Positions 14,390 to 23,732 are shown, counted from the first letter of the stretch. The stretch: 44,179 nucleotides of DNA from Negativicutes bacterium (GCA_009929605.1 SAAC01000007.1:1-44179); one strand, 5' to 3'. A program made the numbers and translations. The notes: generated by a model not told the origin, from the sequence alone.

Positions 14390-17205
14390 TGGTTGATATT
14401 GCTTATGGAACAGGTAATGAAGAAGGTTTACCACAAATAAATCTTCCTTCTTTCGGAGATAACAGCAATTCCATCGTAGAAGATGCTTCTACGAATATTC
14501 CTTCTATTACCGTTCGTCCTTCTGATGCCAACAGACCCTCAGTTCAAACAGAAACACCTGTAGAACCAATACAACCTACTGTTGCGCCTATTTCCTCGCA
14601 GTCTTACTCGTCTGAAATTCAGGAAGCTTTAGCTAATGGTTATACAGGTTCTGAAGTTAAAGACTATTTACGAGGTCGTGGCTTATCTGAAGATGACGCA
14701 GACCTAGCTGTTGTTGAAAGTGTCAAAGCTAAGGTAAATGCGGCTAAGGCAGAAGGGTATTCTGAAGAAGAAATTAGTTCTTTTATGTCTTCTTCAGGAT
14801 ATGAGCCAGACCTAATTAATTATTCTTTGAAAGCCGCAAAGCTAGATGATAAGTACAAACAGCTTGATTATAAGCCAGATGAGTTGTCTGAAGAAGACAA
14901 AGCTATGGAAATCTCTGAGTTGTATACTAATATTTACTCCAAGTATTCTACCTTGGGTAAACAAGTTGTAGGCATTTTTGATGATGATATGGCATTAGAG
15001 GCAAGACGCGAAGTTAATAAGCTTAATTATCATATTGCTGAAAAGTTAAAATCAGAAGGTATTGACGCTTTCATCGATGACGACTCTGGCGATGTAATGA
15101 TGAGGGATGAAAATGGCGATATTTCAGAAGTTGAGAGTAGTTTCTTACAAAGTATATGGAACTCAAAAGGAGAAATTGGCGGAGCAATTGCTGGCGGCCT
15201 TGCTGGTGCTAAAGCAGGGGCAATTGCAGGCTCCGTTGTGCCTGGAGTGGGTACTGGCGTCGGCACTGTTGGTGGCGCTCTTATTGGTTCTGCTGTTGGA
15301 AGTTCCCTAGGTCGTGCGTTAGACTTAACTATTAACGCGAAGAAACTTAGCGAGGACTTAAGCGCTAGCTTGTACATGACACAAATGAAGCAAGCCGGTA
15401 TTTTTGACCTGACTATGGGTATTGTAGTACCAACAACTTTTAAAATTGGCGCTAAAGGTTATAGAGGCATTACTAAAGCATGGAAATATTTTTCTCATGG
15501 TAATCCTAAAGGCGCCTATAAAGCACTTAAAGCGACATTAGATATTTCTGATGACGAAGCAAAGCATTTGCTTAACGAATGGGAAAAGTTTAACGATACA
15601 GATGCATTAGGCCAAACTTTTGAAGAAAAAGCTATTTACGCTATTTCTCAAACCACTCAAGGCGCCGAAGGCGTAGTTAAAACTGCTGCGGCACAAAATG
15701 CACGTGTTACTACAATGCTGAAGCAGGCGATAGACCAACGTGCAAAAGACGTGCATGCTGCGGTATCTGCTATAACAGATGAAAATACTGGCGCCTTGGT
15801 TCGCGCAGACCTAGATGCGTATAAGTCAGATGTTAAGCAATTCTTTGATGTTATTAAGAAACAAGGTTCTGCAGAAATAGACGGCACTGACTTTGTATTC
15901 GATCTAGATAAGACTGCTATTGTTCCTGTTATGAAGAACATTGAGAAAAAGCTTTCTAATCCTGTGGTTAGAGAACGTTTCGTCTCTTATGCTACACGTA
16001 TCGAAGAAGCCTCTAAGGATCGCTCTTTTAGTGGCTTATTAGAACTTCGTTCTGCTGTAAATGATTTCAAATATAGTAAAACACTAGCTACTCCTGATCT
16101 TGAGGCATTAAATACGGTTATAAATAAAATCGACGGACAGATTGGCAAAGCTGTAAAAGAGTACATGCCTTCTACAGGAAAAGACTGGTTGAGAAATTTC
16201 AAAAAAGCGAAAGTCGAGTATGCAAAAATGAAGCAGCTCGAAGAAAATGCACTATACCGGCAATTGATGCGCCCTGGCGCTACTGAAGAAAACTTACAGA
16301 AATCTTTGTCAAAGTATGGTAACTCCGCCGATGTAGACACCGAAATATTTAACAAAGTTACAAAAAGACTTTCTCCTACTGTAAAGGTAAAAGTTGAAGG
16401 CGCAGCGATTAAAAATGCGCTTAACCGTTGGACCGATGGCTTAAATACAGAAGCCCAAGCAATAAACTTTCCTGCTTTAGCCGCAGAATTGAACGGGCTT
16501 AACCTACAAACTAAAACAGCAAAAGACATAAGAAAAGTTGTGCAAGAATTTGCTAACATATATAAAAATGATAAAAACCTAGCTGATATTGCTACGCAGT
16601 TTAACGCTAGAAAGCCAGCCAATTCTATCTCTACTAGTTATGTACAAAAAGGTATGTTTGCAATTGTTGGGCAAACTTGGGAAGCTTTTTATCGTTATTT
16701 ACCTACGCGAGGAGCGCGCAACCTTGCTTTGGTGCATTATTTAGCAAAAGTATTAGATAATCCTTTAAATGTTAAAACTGTTGATGAGTTTGTGAAACAA
16801 TTGCCTGTAGAAAAGCAAGCAGAGATGCGTTCACTAGTTAAAGATTTGCAAGTGCAAATGGCTAAGCAAGGTCCACAAGCTCCTAAGGCTACTGTAAATA
16901 TGTACAAACAAACTAAAACAGGAAGTTTAGCTGTTACTAATGGCACTATGGGTAAAGGTATATACCTAGTTGATAAGGTTAAAGCCCCTAATCCAGATAG
17001 CAAAATTGTAAAGCAGGTTGTAACTGTTTCAGAAATGGCCACGTTGGATGATATTTCTACGTTAGTTGGGAAGAACGTTACTTTAAAAGATATTCGTACT
17101 ATACCTAATCTTCAGAAGCAACTAGAAGATAAAGGTTTTAAGGGTATCAAGGTTGAAGACAAAGCAATGCTGTTTCCTGGAAACACTACTATAAAAGGCG
17201 AATAA
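14389..17205 (+). CDS. Large internal virion/DNA-ejection protein with possible C-terminal ART-like domain
   Basis: A 938-residue protein. Residues 1-75 are polar and disordered-looking. Two short repeats with a GYT/S-x-x-E-V/I pattern follow (about 77-150). A glycine/alanine zipper membrane segment lies at about 262-308 (GGAIAGGLAGAKAGAIAGSV and on), as expected for a protein that crosses the host envelope during ejection. A long helical body runs to about 830. The last 100 residues (from MYKQTKTGSLAV) look like a separate compact domain, with GKGIYLVDK and KGFKGIKVEDKAMLFPGN reminiscent of small ADP-ribosyltransferase-like domains. That reading is tentative; the ejection role is well supported by context. 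Confidence 0.7.
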   Translation: MVDIAYGTGNEEGLPQINLPSFGDNSNSIVEDASTNIPSITVRPSDANRPSVQTETPVEPIQPTVAPISSQSYSSEIQEALANGYTGSEVKDYLRGRGLSEDDADLAVVESVKAKVNAAKAEGYSEEEISSFMSSSGYEPDLINYSLKAAKLDDKYKQLDYKPDELSEEDKAMEISELYTNIYSKYSTLGKQVVGIFDDDMALEARREVNKLNYHIAEKLKSEGIDAFIDDDSGDVMMRDENGDISEVESSFLQSIWNSKGEIGGAIAGGLAGAKAGAIAGSVVPGVGTGVGTVGGALIGSAVGSSLGRALDLTINAKKLSEDLSASLYMTQMKQAGIFDLTMGIVVPTTFKIGAKGYRGITKAWKYFSHGNPKGAYKALKATLDISDDEAKHLLNEWEKFNDTDALGQTFEEKAIYAISQTTQGAEGVVKTAAAQNARVTTMLKQAIDQRAKDVHAAVSAITDENTGALVRADLDAYKSDVKQFFDVIKKQGSAEIDGTDFVFDLDKTAIVPVMKNIEKKLSNPVVRERFVSYATRIEEASKDRSFSGLLELRSAVNDFKYSKTLATPDLEALNTVINKIDGQIGKAVKEYMPSTGKDWLRNFKKAKVEYAKMKQLEENALYRQLMRPGATEENLQKSLSKYGNSADVDTEIFNKVTKRLSPTVKVKVEGAAIKNALNRWTDGLNTEAQAINFPALAAELNGLNLQTKTAKDIRKVVQEFANIYKNDKNLADIATQFNARKPANSISTSYVQKGMFAIVGQTWEAFYRYLPTRGARNLALVHYLAKVLDNPLNVKTVDEFVKQLPVEKQAEMRSLVKDLQVQMAKQGPQAPKATVNMYKQTKTGSLAVTNGTMGKGIYLVDKVKAPNPDSKIVKQVVTVSEMATLDDISTLVGKNVTLKDIRTIPNLQKQLEDKGFKGIKVEDKAMLFPGNTTIKGE

Positions 17206-17206
17206 G

Positions 17207-17878
17207 ATGACTGAACTCGCAGAAAGACTAGACATAGTTATACAAAAGGGAGCCCGGTTCTACCAAGAGTTTCAACAGGTAGACGATAATGGTGCACCTA
17301 TACCTATTGTTAATCAGACAATTAAGTGTATCATGAAAGAGTCTTTTAAATCTACTGTTAATCTTTTTGAACTTACCGAAGAAAATGGTGGTATTATACT
17401 AGATGATGCTGCTAATGGTGTTTTCGGTTTGTTGCTAAACGCTAACCAAACAGACATTCCTCAAACAATAGGTATCTATGATGTACTACTTATTGACAAC
17501 GATTATCCCACTTTGGATAGTGATCGGATTGTAGAGGGCAAGATTAGGTTTTCTCCCGGTATCACTAAGCAAGTTACTGCTGATCCTGTTATTAATCCTA
17601 CTCTTACTGCCGCAACCGAAATTACTATCACAGACAATTATACTGTGGCAGCGGATAAGCGCACAGTGTTTGTCAGGGCGTTTAAGAGCATTTCTATTAT
17701 TCTTCCTCCTCCTGTAAAGTACAGAGAAGTATGGATTAAGGATATTGGGGGTAATGCTGGAACTTACCCTATTACTGTTGTTGGCGCTATTGATGGCGTA
17801 ACAAATTATGTAATAGGGTCTAACTATGGTGGGGCAACTTTCACATGGAACGGTGTAGAATGGTCAGTAAAAGCTTAA
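17207..17878 (+). CDS. Tail protein, probable fibre-attachment or upper-baseplate-like
   Basis: A 223-residue, beta-rich protein one base after the ejection gene. The first 115 residues resemble N-terminal domains of tail proteins in which a strand such as LDIVIQKGARFYQEFQQVDD is followed by an immunoglobulin-like unit and a GGIILDDAANGVFGLLL turn. The C-terminal 80 residues form a second beta domain (ITITDNYTVAADKRTVFVRA) like a short fibre shaft. Its end overlaps the start of the tailspike gene by 19 bases, suggesting coupled synthesis and perhaps physical association. Confidence 0.6.
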   Translation: MTELAERLDIVIQKGARFYQEFQQVDDNGAPIPIVNQTIKCIMKESFKSTVNLFELTEENGGIILDDAANGVFGLLLNANQTDIPQTIGIYDVLLIDNDYPTLDSDRIVEGKIRFSPGITKQVTADPVINPTLTAATEITITDNYTVAADKRTVFVRAFKSISIILPPPVKYREVWIKDIGGNAGTYPITVVGAIDGVTNYVIGSNYGGATFTWNGVEWSVKA

Positions 17879-20772
17879 CATCATTAGCTCTTCTTTTATC
17901 GCTTTGTGGCAACGCGTTTGCTTATTCAGAGCCTTCAGCTACTTGCGCAGCTGACGGAGGGCATGCTAATGTTTATGACAAAACTACTCATTCGTGGAAA
18001 TGCGTCAGCATTGTTGCAACAGGTGAAGAAAATGATCCTATCTATTCTGCTTCTTCATGGTTTGGCACAGAAAATAATGCTGCAGACTGGGACACAGCAT
18101 ATGGATGGGGTAATCATGCGGATGCAGGTTACTTAACTAGCTTTACTGAGACAGACCCAGTATATTCTGCTTCGTCTTGGTTCAGCACAACTAATAATGC
18201 GTCTAACTGGAATGACGCGTACAGTTGGGGTGACCATGCTGATGCAGGTTACTTAACTAGTTTTACTGAGACAGACCCAATCTACTCAGCCTCTTCTTGG
18301 GTTGGCACAACAAACAATGCGGCAAACTGGAACACAGCATATGGTTGGGGTAATCATGCTACAGCTGGTTATTTGACCGCTGAAGTTGATCCTGTCTATT
18401 CCGCATCATCTTGGTTTGGCACAACAAACAATGCGGCAAACTGGAACACTGCTTACGGTTGGGGTAATCACGCTACAGCTGGTTATGCTTTATCTTCCTC
18501 TTTAGGCACTATGGCGACGCAAAATGCTAACAGTGTTGCTATTACAGGTGGTTATTTGCAAAACTTAAGTTCCGTTAAGATTAACAATACATCTTCTGTA
18601 ACAGCATCATTAAATGTCAATGGCATTTCTAATTCAGATTGGCTAGCTCTATTTACAGCGACAGGTACTACACCAGAAGAAACAACTGTGCCTAATCTAA
18701 AGTCAAAAGCAGTTACTGTTCAATCCACAGAGGGCGCTTATTTCGTTGGTAGAGACACAAATGCAGACATTGACTTTGCAATGGGTACATCTACATCAGG
18801 TTTGGCTTTTGCAGGGGCTATGTCAGGGCATGATTTCGAGCTTCGCACTGGTAATACTGCAAAGATGCGCATTAACCATGCTACAGGTAATGTTGGTATT
18901 GGTACTACTAATCCGGCCTATAAACTCGATGTTTCTGGTACTATCCGATCTACTTCTGCTCTTATTGCAGCTACTGCGACTATCCCTGTAGTACATGGCG
19001 AAGCTGATACGGTAGCTACTATTAATGGTAAAGTTGCGGCGGGTACAAATGTTACAGTAACTGGTAGTGGCACTGCCGCTAGCCCTTATGTAATTGCTAG
19101 TACGGCAACGGGGACGGGGGCTTTTTCGGGGACTTCTCTTGATACCCTAACGGGCGCAACAGCGACACAGAGCGGGGTATTTTACAAGAAACCAACAGCC
19201 GGGACTTATGGTTTGTTGCCAGCCGAGGAGGCCGTCTCCTTTGGCGCGGTATGCGATGGGACCACGGATGATACAACGGCTTTGTCAAACGCTTCGGCCA
19301 CGTTAAGTGCTGCGGGTGGTGGGAGGATCCTAATCAGTGGGAATTGCCGTGTCTGTGGTTTGACACTTTATCGGAATACCATTTTTGAAGGAAAAGCTTT
19401 TTCTAAAGCCCAGCTCACGGCTACGAGCACCTGCACAGCGGACCCAACAATCGCTACAGAGAACTTCGCTTCTCTTGATGCCGAGGGAACACATTATTTT
19501 GGGAATGACTCAGATGTACCTAGTTGGGCGGGATTTCGAAACATTCGTATTGTGGGCAACTGGCCGGATGGCATAACACGTAAAGTGGTCGGTTATTACG
19601 GAGCCTTCCCAATCTTCCAGAACGTGCATATTGAAGGAGGCCATGGGGACCTCCTTTACACACGGCACCCTAGCACGACTGTGGGTTATCTTTCTGGAGG
19701 GGTCAATTCCCAAGAAGAGTCACTAGTTGATAATCTTTGGTTAATGAACACCGGGGGCGGAAACGGGTGGACTTTTCATGGACCAATGGACCTGATTGTA
19801 GGAAAGGTCGTCTCTGGACACATTTATGATGGGTATGGTTTCTATGCCACGGAGCAAATTGGCTACATAGGGTTTTGGCATGACTATGCTAGTGCTCTTG
19901 GTATCTATATCGGGGGCTATGCACATATTGGGAATATAATCACTGATGGGTCTAGACTTACTATTGCAGGGAATGACGTGCAAATTAATCAATTGACCCA
20001 ATGGTTTTGCGCAGGCGGGGCGAGCCCGTGTTTAAATGTCACTGGTGATAATGCCTCAATCTCTAACCATAATCTTGGGGTTGGGTCTGGCTCTACAAGT
20101 AGCAGTACGGCAGTATCTTGGTCAGGTGACAATGGATATCTCAACTCAAAGGCTTGGGGGTACAACGCAACCGGGTGGACAGCATATAACCTTTCCGGGA
20201 GTTATTTAACGGCTCAGATTTCCGCAAACGATTGGACATCTAGCGGAACTTGTCTTTCTTTAACTGGGAGTTATAACCTAGTTACCGGGCAGACAAATAC
20301 TTGCAGTACACATTTGGCCTATACCGCAGGGTCAAACAACATGGTCAATCTACTCGGTCATACCGCAACAGGGGACACTGTGATGAGTGGAACTCCGGCG
20401 GAGACGGACAAGTTTGATGTTCAGTGGGGAGGCATAAGCTCAGGGCGTGTTATTACCCTCGGGCGCTCTTTGGAGTCATCGCACACCTCGTCTTTTACCT
20501 TGGCGCTAGTAGATGCAAACAAAAAGCTTGATCTCGCTTGTGATTCGGCATGCACAGCGACAATCCCGCCTAACTCCTCTGTGGCTTTTCCAATTGGGAC
20601 AGAGATCGCACTGTTGGCAACCGCAACTGGCGCAGTGACAATCGCACCTGGATCAGGCGTTACGCTTTTGTCAGACACAGGAACAGGCTCACGCGCAATC
20701 GATGGCAACGCTTCGGCGGCTATAACTAAAAGGTCTACAGACTCGTGGTTCATCACAGGGAAGCTTAAATAA
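17860..20772 (+). CDS. Tailspike with signal peptide, WGNHA repeats and pectate-lyase-like beta-helix
   Basis: A 970-residue modular protein. Residues 1-21 form a textbook Sec signal peptide ending in NAFA before YSEP. Residues about 59-208 hold four 38-40-residue repeats built on DPVYSASSWFGTTNNAANW and YGWGNHATAGYL. A fibre-type motif, NVGIGTTNPAYKLDVSG, lies near 342. From about 457, VSFGAVCDGTTDDTTAL starts a pectate-lyase-3-type beta-helix, common in depolymerase tailspikes. A C-terminal beta domain follows. I chose ATG 17860 because it gives the clean signal peptide; ATG 17845 is possible. From about 19100 the DNA is richer in G+C, suggesting that the helix domain was acquired. An export signal on a tailspike is odd. 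Confidence 0.8.
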   Translation: MVSKSLTSLALLLSLCGNAFAYSEPSATCAADGGHANVYDKTTHSWKCVSIVATGEENDPIYSASSWFGTENNAADWDTAYGWGNHADAGYLTSFTETDPVYSASSWFSTTNNASNWNDAYSWGDHADAGYLTSFTETDPIYSASSWVGTTNNAANWNTAYGWGNHATAGYLTAEVDPVYSASSWFGTTNNAANWNTAYGWGNHATAGYALSSSLGTMATQNANSVAITGGYLQNLSSVKINNTSSVTASLNVNGISNSDWLALFTATGTTPEETTVPNLKSKAVTVQSTEGAYFVGRDTNADIDFAMGTSTSGLAFAGAMSGHDFELRTGNTAKMRINHATGNVGIGTTNPAYKLDVSGTIRSTSALIAATATIPVVHGEADTVATINGKVAAGTNVTVTGSGTAASPYVIASTATGTGAFSGTSLDTLTGATATQSGVFYKKPTAGTYGLLPAEEAVSFGAVCDGTTDDTTALSNASATLSAAGGGRILISGNCRVCGLTLYRNTIFEGKAFSKAQLTATSTCTADPTIATENFASLDAEGTHYFGNDSDVPSWAGFRNIRIVGNWPDGITRKVVGYYGAFPIFQNVHIEGGHGDLLYTRHPSTTVGYLSGGVNSQEESLVDNLWLMNTGGGNGWTFHGPMDLIVGKVVSGHIYDGYGFYATEQIGYIGFWHDYASALGIYIGGYAHIGNIITDGSRLTIAGNDVQINQLTQWFCAGGASPCLNVTGDNASISNHNLGVGSGSTSSSTAVSWSGDNGYLNSKAWGYNATGWTAYNLSGSYLTAQISANDWTSSGTCLSLTGSYNLVTGQTNTCSTHLAYTAGSNNMVNLLGHTATGDTVMSGTPAETDKFDVQWGGISSGRVITLGRSLESSHTSSFTLALVDANKKLDLACDSACTATIPPNSSVAFPIGTEIALLATATGAVTIAPGSGVTLLSDTGTGSRAIDGNASAAITKRSTDSWFITGKLK
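18034..18486 (+). repeat. Four tandem in-gene repeats of about 114-120 bp
   Basis: The tailspike gene contains four tandem units encoding a 38-40-residue motif. Copies 3 and 4 are nearly identical in DNA over more than 60 bases, and the junctions before units 2 and 3 share a roughly 40-base stretch with two differences. This indicates recent duplication or recombination. Confidence 0.85.
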
Positions 20773-22689
20773 ATGTTTAAGAAACTATCAATATTTCTTG
20801 CTCTATTAGCTATTCCGTTTGCCGCGGACGCAAGCCTTTTTATCAACTATGGGGTTTTGGCCAGTGCGGTTTCCAAGGCTGCGCCGACAACCAACTATGT
20901 CTATCTGACTTCAGGGTCAAGCTGGTCTGTTCCCAGCGGCGTGAGCGTCCTCGACAAGGTCGAGGTGTACGGGGGAGGAGCCGGAGGCGATAGAGATAAT
21001 TCTGGCGCCGGTGGCGGTGGTGGCGCGTATTCTGCAAATACAAACGTAAGTGTCACCCCGTCATCGTCCATTTCTTATTCGATCGGCTCCGGTGGGGCAG
21101 ACCATGCAAATGGAGGAGATACATGGTTCGGCTCTTCCACAACGCTCATGGCAAAAGGCGGCAACGCTGCGACAAGCGCAACGGGCGGCGCAGGTGGTTT
21201 AGCCTCTGCGGGATACGGAACAACTAAATATAGTGGAGGCAACGGTGGAGATGTAAATACATCATCCTATACGCCTACAGGTGGTGGTGGTTGTGCTGGG
21301 CCAAATGGTGCAGGTGCTAATGGAGGTAATAGCACGACCCTTGCTTATTCTAATGGCGGTACTGGTGGTGGAGGGGCTAATGGCGGCTCTGTTGGCGGCC
21401 AACCAGTGGCTAGCACTTCTGGTGGTGCTGGTGGTAATAATAGATTAGGTTCTGGTGGAGGTGCTGGAGGCACTCCGGCGCACAATGATGGTTATGCAGG
21501 CACTTCTGGTGGCGGTGGTGGTTCTGGTTACGGCGATCCGTACTATGGCGGAGCTGGTAGTGTTGACTCCATTTACCCTAATACAGTTTACGGACCAGGT
21601 TCTGGTGGTGCTGCTGGTGCCGGCGCGACGGGTGTTGAGGTCGGCGGAGATGGGGGCGCCTATTGTGGCGGAGGTGGTGGTGTTTATTGGGGCACGCCAG
21701 GCAGTGGTGGTAGTGGACTGATTGTCATAACTTATACAACATCAACAGGGGGTCCCCTCGCTTCTTATGACTTTACCACAGCGGGCACGTTACCAAGCGG
21801 GACAAGCTTAACCCGCTCGACAACAGGAACCTACTTTAGTAACTCAGGCGCAATGACAACAGCCGCGATTAACGAGGCTCGTTGGGATTATCAATACAAT
21901 GGGTCGTCTTGGGTTCTTGGTGGGCTACTTGTCGAACCACAGTCCTCCAATGTGCAGAAATCTAGCGCAATCAATGATGGAACCAGATGGAGTAAGGAAA
22001 GTGTTACTATTGCTGTTGACACTTCGATTACAGATATATTTGGGTCTAACACAGCATCAAAAGTTACAGAAACAACCTCGACCGCGAAGCACCGTTTTTA
22101 TGCGGGTACAACGACAACATTTACATCCGGTAATCGTTATACTGTGTCAATGTTTGCCAAGGCTGGTACGGCCTATGTCGTTGGGCTGGGGACAGGAGTA
22201 AACACGGGTTTGGGCTGGGCTGTTTTTGATCTTTCCAATGGTACGGTTAGTAACAGTGGAACCAACGGTACGCCCTTTATTGCGCCCTTGTCAAACGGGT
22301 GGTATCATGTTGGTATTCGTGGGGCTACCTCTAAACTCACAGGAACGCCAACCGCTGGTATTATTCCTTATCTAACCAATAATAATCCATCGGCAGGAAA
22401 TCAACCGACATACACAGGAAATACCGGTAATTATCTTTATGTTGATGAGGTTAGTATCGAGCCGTCTCTTGTTGAAACTAGTTCTATCCTGAATGTTGTA
22501 ACAACCACAATTCCCCGCGCCGCTGAGCAACTCACACTAGGTATCCCAACAGGTGGAACGACACTCACACTGACATACGACGATGATAGCACGCAGAATA
22601 TTGATGTCACGTCATACGCTGGTTCGACATACACACTCGATCCGGCAACACTCAATCTCTATACACTAAAGACTGCGGAGGTTAACTAA
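20773..22689 (+). CDS. Glycine-rich receptor-binding/adhesin-like tail protein with signal peptide
   Basis: A 638-residue protein. Residues 1-20 are a Sec-type signal peptide with cleavage motif ADA before S21. Residues about 40-315 form a glycine-rich domain (WSVPSGVSVLDKVEVYGGGA at its start, then many GGxGG turns), a pattern found in phage tail-tip adhesins and thought to pack as polyglycine helices. From about 328 a lectin-like tail domain follows, with ARWDYQYNGSSWVLGGLLVE and PQSSNVQKS typical of phage fibre domains that end LLxEPQ-x-x-N. The C-terminal 50 residues are a small beta domain. It follows the tailspike directly. It is probably receptor-binding, but the export signal suggests it may also act at the host surface. 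Confidence 0.75.
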   Translation: MFKKLSIFLALLAIPFAADASLFINYGVLASAVSKAAPTTNYVYLTSGSSWSVPSGVSVLDKVEVYGGGAGGDRDNSGAGGGGGAYSANTNVSVTPSSSISYSIGSGGADHANGGDTWFGSSTTLMAKGGNAATSATGGAGGLASAGYGTTKYSGGNGGDVNTSSYTPTGGGGCAGPNGAGANGGNSTTLAYSNGGTGGGGANGGSVGGQPVASTSGGAGGNNRLGSGGGAGGTPAHNDGYAGTSGGGGGSGYGDPYYGGAGSVDSIYPNTVYGPGSGGAAGAGATGVEVGGDGGAYCGGGGGVYWGTPGSGGSGLIVITYTTSTGGPLASYDFTTAGTLPSGTSLTRSTTGTYFSNSGAMTTAAINEARWDYQYNGSSWVLGGLLVEPQSSNVQKSSAINDGTRWSKESVTIAVDTSITDIFGSNTASKVTETTSTAKHRFYAGTTTTFTSGNRYTVSMFAKAGTAYVVGLGTGVNTGLGWAVFDLSNGTVSNSGTNGTPFIAPLSNGWYHVGIRGATSKLTGTPTAGIIPYLTNNNPSAGNQPTYTGNTGNYLYVDEVSIEPSLVETSSILNVVTTTIPRAAEQLTLGIPTGGTTLTLTYDDDSTQNIDVTSYAGSTYTLDPATLNLYTLKTAEVN

Positions 22690-22820
22690 TGATTGATACT
22701 TATCTCAAATCTCAAAGTGTTGGAATGGCAAAGCACCACTACAGATCATCTGTTCGTTGGCGCGCTGCCTTCATTCTTTCACTATTCGCCTACAGTGCGA
22801 TACTAATTTTTATGAGGTGA
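22689..22820 (+). CDS. Small membrane protein (43 aa)
   Basis: ATG 22689 overlaps the previous stop codon by one base and the frame runs to TGA at 22818-22820. The product has a polar N-terminal half with several basic residues and one hydrophobic segment (AAFILSLFAYSAILIFM), so it is probably a single-span inner-membrane protein with cytoplasmic N-terminus. Overlap and spacing support translation. No family is recognised. Confidence 0.6.
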   Translation: MIDTYLKSQSVGMAKHHYRSSVRWRAAFILSLFAYSAILIFMR

Positions 22821-22823
22821 CAT

Positions 22824-23036
22824 ATGAACACAGTGCAGCAAACGGCAGTTGAGAAGACAATCTTGCAACTCTACAAAGACAGCTCTGCGGAATTTCAGGA
22901 ACACGCGGTCAAGACTTTAACACATTTTGTAGAGTGCCGCAACCATGGAATCCCTGTTAAACCATCCCACATGTCATTCCTAAACCGTAAGGCTTGGGAA
23001 GTTTATAACGTAACACTTAAGGAATTATATCTATGA
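22824..23036 (+). CDS. Hypothetical protein (70 aa)
   Basis: A 70-residue helical protein (MNTVQQTAVEKTILQLYKDS...) three bases after the small membrane gene, with a GAGGTGA site before the ATG. It has no membrane span and no enzyme motif. The last bases overlap the next ATG (CTATGA), so it is co-translated with it. Function unknown. Confidence 0.65.
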   Translation: MNTVQQTAVEKTILQLYKDSSAEFQEHAVKTLTHFVECRNHGIPVKPSHMSFLNRKAWEVYNVTLKELYL

Positions 23037-23209
23037 GCTATTTAGATAGAGTTATACGTGAGTTAGTTAATCACATAGCCCCTAATGCTAGTATAGAGAC
23101 TAAATATAAGCTTAGAAAAATAGCAGCAAATGCTATAACAAATTCTGCGCCTGCCACTAAAAATAACCAAGTAGTGCAACATAGCAAAATAACAGAATTA
23201 TCTTTGTAG
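23033..23209 (+). CDS. Hypothetical protein (58 aa)
   Basis: ATG 23033 overlaps the previous TGA; the frame ends at TAG 23207-23209. The product is basic and helical (MSYLDRVIRELVNHIAPNAS...). No known motif is visible. Evidence is the tight overlap upstream and the ribosome-binding site of the next gene (TAGGAG) immediately after its stop. Confidence 0.55.
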   Translation: MSYLDRVIRELVNHIAPNASIETKYKLRKIAANAITNSAPATKNNQVVQHSKITELSL

Positions 23210-23219
23210 GAGTAAACTA

Positions 23220-23714
23220 ATGTTAATTGCTATTAACATATTTTGCGGAGCTTTACTAAGACGTATGTGGGGTGGTTGGTGTCAGCCAAACAACCTAGTT
23301 AAGCGTATTATGGTTCCTACATATACTTTTATTGTAGCCTATATCACTTATGGCTATTGGTCGCCCTCCCTAGTTGTCGCCGCAGGTGTTTTATGTTGTT
23401 TTTTAAATGTAAAACATGGGTATGGAATAACAATGGGTAAAGACCCAAAAAGAAAATTATGGTTGTGTTTACTGGTCATGTTTTTGCAATACGGTTGTTC
23501 CACATTAATTTTATTCACAATAATGAAATTAAAATTTGACCTACTGTATTTGCCTTTAGGCACACTAGTTCCCGTAGTTTATCTACTTGCGAATAAATTT
23601 TGGGAAGACACATGGCACTTTGGAGAGTATCCAAAAGGTAACGTATTTATAGATGGCTCAGGCGCAATAGCAGAACTATTTCTTGGGGCCCTTCTTATGG
23701 CGTCAATCGTGTAG
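23220..23714 (+). CDS. Polytopic membrane protein
   Basis: A 164-residue protein with about five hydrophobic segments, including VPTYTFIVAYITYGY, LVVAAGVLCCFL, LCLLVMFLQYGC, LLYLPLGTLVPVVYLLA and ELFLGALLMASIV. A conserved-looking motif, RRMWGGW, is near the start. It sits between the receptor-binding genes and the collar fibre, not next to the lysis genes, so I would not call it a holin. Roles in superinfection exclusion or modification of the host surface are possible but unsupported. TAGGAG precedes the ATG. Confidence 0.7.
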   Translation: MLIAINIFCGALLRRMWGGWCQPNNLVKRIMVPTYTFIVAYITYGYWSPSLVVAAGVLCCFLNVKHGYGITMGKDPKRKLWLCLLVMFLQYGCSTLILFTIMKLKFDLLYLPLGTLVPVVYLLANKFWEDTWHFGEYPKGNVFIDGSGAIAELFLGALLMASIV

Positions 23715-23732
23715 TAACAAAGGAGTAAAGAA

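Noticed and set aside
14389..17205. Tape-measure protein of a long-tailed phage
   Set aside because: Its length and hydrophobic segment could suggest this, but there are no tail tube, sheath or tail-chaperone genes, and the neighbours are portal and ejection proteins.
23220..23714. Holin call for the 164-aa membrane protein
   Set aside because: It has about five spans and lies before the collar fibre rather than in the lysis cassette; smaller candidates lie next to the spanins.
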